A DNA stretch of 64,000 nucleotides, taken from contig NZ_JBCAUS010000003.1 in the NCBI RefSeq assembly GCF_038432375.1, positions 124,001-188,000 on the forward strand, in the 5' to 3' direction. Position numbers and translations under genes: made by a program. Below the pieces are notes generated by a model. That model saw nothing but the letters and a program-made list of their open reading frames with translations, did no database searches and was not told the origin of the DNA. How positions within the stretch are numbered: position 1 is the stretch's first letter; every line of letters starts with the position of its first letter. The DNA comes from Methanococcoides sp. LMO-2 (lineage in GTDB: Archaea > Halobacteriota > Methanosarcinia > Methanosarcinales > Methanosarcinaceae). Of the stretch, positions 62,080 through 64,000 are shown piece by piece.

Positions 62080-63363
62080 ATGAAAGTAACAGTCGGAAAA
62101 TCAGGTGTACACGGGGAAGTGTTCGCACCACCCTCAAAGAGCTATACACACAGGGCCATCACCATAGCCGGCCTTTCAAAAGATTCAACTATCCACAGGC
62201 CACTCCTGTCTGCAGATACACAGTCCACCATCCGCGCCTGTGAGATGTTCGGCGCATACATCGAAAAGGAAGGAGAAGATCTTTTGATCAGCGGTGTGGA
62301 AGGTGCTCCGGAAGTTCCGGAAGATGTCATCGACGTCGCTAATTCAGGAACAACTCTCAGGTTCATGACCGCCATCTCTGCACTTACAGAAGGAACCACC
62401 GTGCTTACCGGCGATAATTCAATAAGGTCAAGGCCAAACGACCCGCTCCTCAGGGTCCTTAACGACCTTGGTGTTGAAGCCTATTCCACACGTAACAACG
62501 GCTGTGCACCGATCGTTGTCAACGGAGGGCTTAAAGGTGCCATCGTCAAGATCGACGGGTCCATCAGTTCACAGTTCATATCCGCATTGCTTCTTGCATG
62601 CCCGCTCACAAAGAACAGCACTACCCTTTCCATTAAAGGTGAGCTGAAATCCAAACCATATATCGATGTCACACTGGATGTCATTGAAAAAGCAGGTGTT
62701 GAGATCCTCGTTGAGGACAATAACAACCCCAAGTTCATTATTCCCGGAAACCAGAGTTACAAACTTGAAGAATACACAGTCCCCGGGGACTTTTCATCAG
62801 CATCCTACCTTCTTGCAGCCGCTGCAATGACAAATTCAAGCGTGACCGTCAAGAATCTCTTCCCTTCAATGCAGGGCGATATTGCGATCATAAACATACT
62901 TAAGGAGATGGGAGCAAACATTTTCTGGGATATGGAAGCAGGAACTGCAACTGTAAATGGAGGAGAGCTTCACGGAATCACCATGGATGCAGGAGCCACA
63001 CCCGACCTTGTTCCGACAGTTGCAGTCCTTGGGGCCATGGCAAAAGGTGAGACCACCATAAACAATGCTGAGCATGTACGCTATAAAGAAACAGACAGGC
63101 TTCATGCAATGGCAGTGGAACTTGAGAAGATGGGAATCTTCTGCAAAGAAGAAAAGGACAGCCTAACCATAAGGGGAGGAGAATTCAAGGGTGCGGAAGT
63201 ACACGGCTGGCACGATCACAGGATCGTAATGGCCCTGACACTTGCCGGAATGGTTGCAGGAGATACAATCATCGATACCGCAGAATCCATTTTCATCTCA
63301 TATCCTAACTTCTTCGACGCAATGCGTTCAATAGGCGCTGACGTTGTCCTTAGTGAACAATGA
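62080..63363 (+). CDS. aroA: 3-phosphoshikimate 1-carboxyvinyltransferase (EPSP synthase)
   Basis: A 427-residue shikimate-pathway enzyme. Substrate-binding segments are FAPPSKSYTHRAITIAGL, ANSGTTLRFM, LTGDNSIRSRP, SSQFISALLLA, PGDFSSASYLL, RYKETDRLHAMAVEL and HGWHDHRIVMAL. Length and order are complete. It begins right after the thyA stop and ends at a strong terminator. Confidence 0.97.
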   Translation: MKVTVGKSGVHGEVFAPPSKSYTHRAITIAGLSKDSTIHRPLLSADTQSTIRACEMFGAYIEKEGEDLLISGVEGAPEVPEDVIDVANSGTTLRFMTAISALTEGTTVLTGDNSIRSRPNDPLLRVLNDLGVEAYSTRNNGCAPIVVNGGLKGAIVKIDGSISSQFISALLLACPLTKNSTTLSIKGELKSKPYIDVTLDVIEKAGVEILVEDNNNPKFIIPGNQSYKLEEYTVPGDFSSASYLLAAAAMTNSSVTVKNLFPSMQGDIAIINILKEMGANIFWDMEAGTATVNGGELHGITMDAGATPDLVPTVAVLGAMAKGETTINNAEHVRYKETDRLHAMAVELEKMGIFCKEEKDSLTIRGGEFKGAEVHGWHDHRIVMALTLAGMVAGDTIIDTAESIFISYPNFFDAMRSIGADVVLSEQ

Positions 63364-63390
63364 AAAAACCATTGTTCATTTTATTTTTCT
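63354..63390 (+). terminator. Terminator overlapping the aroA stop
   Basis: TGAACAATG (63354-63362) and CATTGTTCA (63370-63378) are perfectly complementary with a 7-base loop, then a T-rich tract. Confidence 0.85.
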
Positions 63391-63409
63391 TCCTTTTTGA
63401 GCTGTTCTC

Positions 63410-64000
63410 ATGATCTATGATGTCGTTGTTGTCGGAGCCGGACCCACGGGATCCACAGCTGCACGCTATGCTGCCAGTTATGGTGCGAAAGTTCTCATGA
63501 TAGAGGAACACGCCTCCATAGGGACACCTGTAGAATGCACCGGCCTCTTAAGCACACGTGCTGTGGCAGAATGTGACATTGCCCCTGATGATGAGTTCGT
63601 GCTAAACAGCGTACGTGGTGCTTTTGTGCACTCGCCGAACGGAACATGTCTTCCCATAGATGGCAGGAAGACAAAGGCGTATGTCGTTTCCAGGAAGATC
63701 TTTGACCGCAGGCTGGTTTCAATGGCAGTGAACGAAGGTGCGGAACTGCTGCTTAAGGGACAAGTTACAGGACTGGAAGAGAAGGAAGGATTACAGGTCC
63801 TTTCAGTGATGCATATGGGAAAGCCGGTCACGATCAGGGCAAGGGTCGTCATCGGAGCTGATGGTGTTAAGAGCACAGTCGCCAGATTCGCAGGCCTCGG
63901 AAAGGTCAAAAGGGTCCTTTCAGGAATTCAGATAGAAGCTCCTTACAGGTCTGAGAACGATGATTTTGTAGAACTGTTCGTAGGTTCGAGAGCACCGGGA
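63410..64000 (+). CDS. Geranylgeranyl reductase family flavoprotein, C-terminus outside the window
   Basis: The first 197 residues are present. The FAD-binding loop is VVVGAGPTGSTAARYAA, followed by CTGLLSTRAV and a Rossmann-type region ending IGADGVKSTVARFAG, typical of the archaeal geranylgeranyl reductase/digeranylgeranylglycerophospholipid reductase family. It saturates archaeal lipid chains in characterised members, but the family also has quinone-related branches; the specific reaction is not certain. It starts 47 bases after aroA, beyond its terminator. Confidence 0.9.
   Translation, partial: MIYDVVVVGAGPTGSTAARYAASYGAKVLMIEEHASIGTPVECTGLLSTRAVAECDIAPDDEFVLNSVRGAFVHSPNGTCLPIDGRKTKAYVVSRKIFDRRLVSMAVNEGAELLLKGQVTGLEEKEGLQVLSVMHMGKPVTIRARVVIGADGVKSTVARFAGLGKVKRVLSGIQIEAPYRSENDDFVELFVGSRAPG

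Noticed and set aside
1-64000. CRISPR array, insertion sequence, rRNA operon or replication origin
   Set aside because: No regularly spaced repeats, transposase, rRNA sequence or Orc1/Cdc6-origin box cluster was seen.

Overview
The window reads as chromosome from a methanogenic archaeon of the Methanosarcinales, most likely a Methanococcoides- or Methanolobus-like member of the Methanosarcinaceae. This is inferred from gene content. Archaeal information and lipid genes are present (Hel308, class I CCA-adding enzyme, ATP-dependent DNA ligase, CDP-archaeol synthase, HMG-CoA reductase, geranylgeranyl-reductase-type flavoprotein). So are anaerobe redox proteins (hybrid cluster protein, iron-sulfur flavoprotein, indolepyruvate:ferredoxin oxidoreductase, rubrerythrin) and genes of siroheme-dependent heme synthesis (ahbC, hemD, cobA). 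Promoters look archaeal, with TATA boxes and purine-rich ribosome binding sites. Both window ends cut genes: rubrerythrin on the left, a geranylgeranyl reductase family protein on the right.

Layout. 0-7.4 kb: rubrerythrin, carS-pyrE, hcp-cupin, purD-argF, a candidate small RNA, a 71-residue protein and tRNA-Leu(CAG). 7.5-13.9 kb: a GDT1-type transporter, GNAT and ICMT-like enzymes, Isf, a large coiled-coil membrane protein with an internal duplication, and a YggS-type PLP protein. 13.9-17.5 kb: an AT-rich island with a zinc-ribbon membrane protein, a DUF262-HNH nuclease-like protein and a gene fragment. 17.5-21.1 kb: a DUF134 regulator with a perfect 20-bp operator-like palindrome, a radical SAM protein, gamma carbonic anhydrase, a QueG-like ferredoxin and a CMD protein. 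21.1-25.7 kb: a degenerate M23-fold protein converging on a three-gene operon (lipoprotein, wHTH, membrane wHTH with two chagasin-like external domains), then fetAB. 25.9-31.8 kb: ACT, TfoX and membrane orphans, then an operon of wHTH regulator, membrane polyferredoxin and a 1015-residue flavin/Fe-S oxidoreductase with a Met-rich tail. 32-38.5 kb: a structured element, iorAB-ogg, a small Cys4 protein and cca. 38.8-45 kb: a surface beta-helix protein, ferritin-CMD, and the heme operon DUF1699-cobA-hemD-ahbC. 45-64 kb: hisD, hel308, nth, trpB2, hmgA, lig, ACT-hom, a second membrane-bound wHTH sensor, a secreted coiled-coil protein with a partner lipoprotein, htpX, DUF488, thyA-aroA and the truncated flavoprotein.

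Most of the window is ordinary core metabolism and repair. The parts most likely to hold something new are these: the lipoprotein/wHTH/chagasin-domain sensor operon facing an M23 pseudoenzyme; the wHTH/polyferredoxin/Met-tailed oxidoreductase operon and its repeated CAGTA motif; the duplicated coiled-coil protein at 11.3 kb; the DUF262 island; and several structured intergenic elements. carS appears to start at ACG, behind a leader identical to that of argF. No CRISPR array, intact insertion sequence, rRNA gene or replication origin was seen. All family names come from reading motifs; no database search was run.
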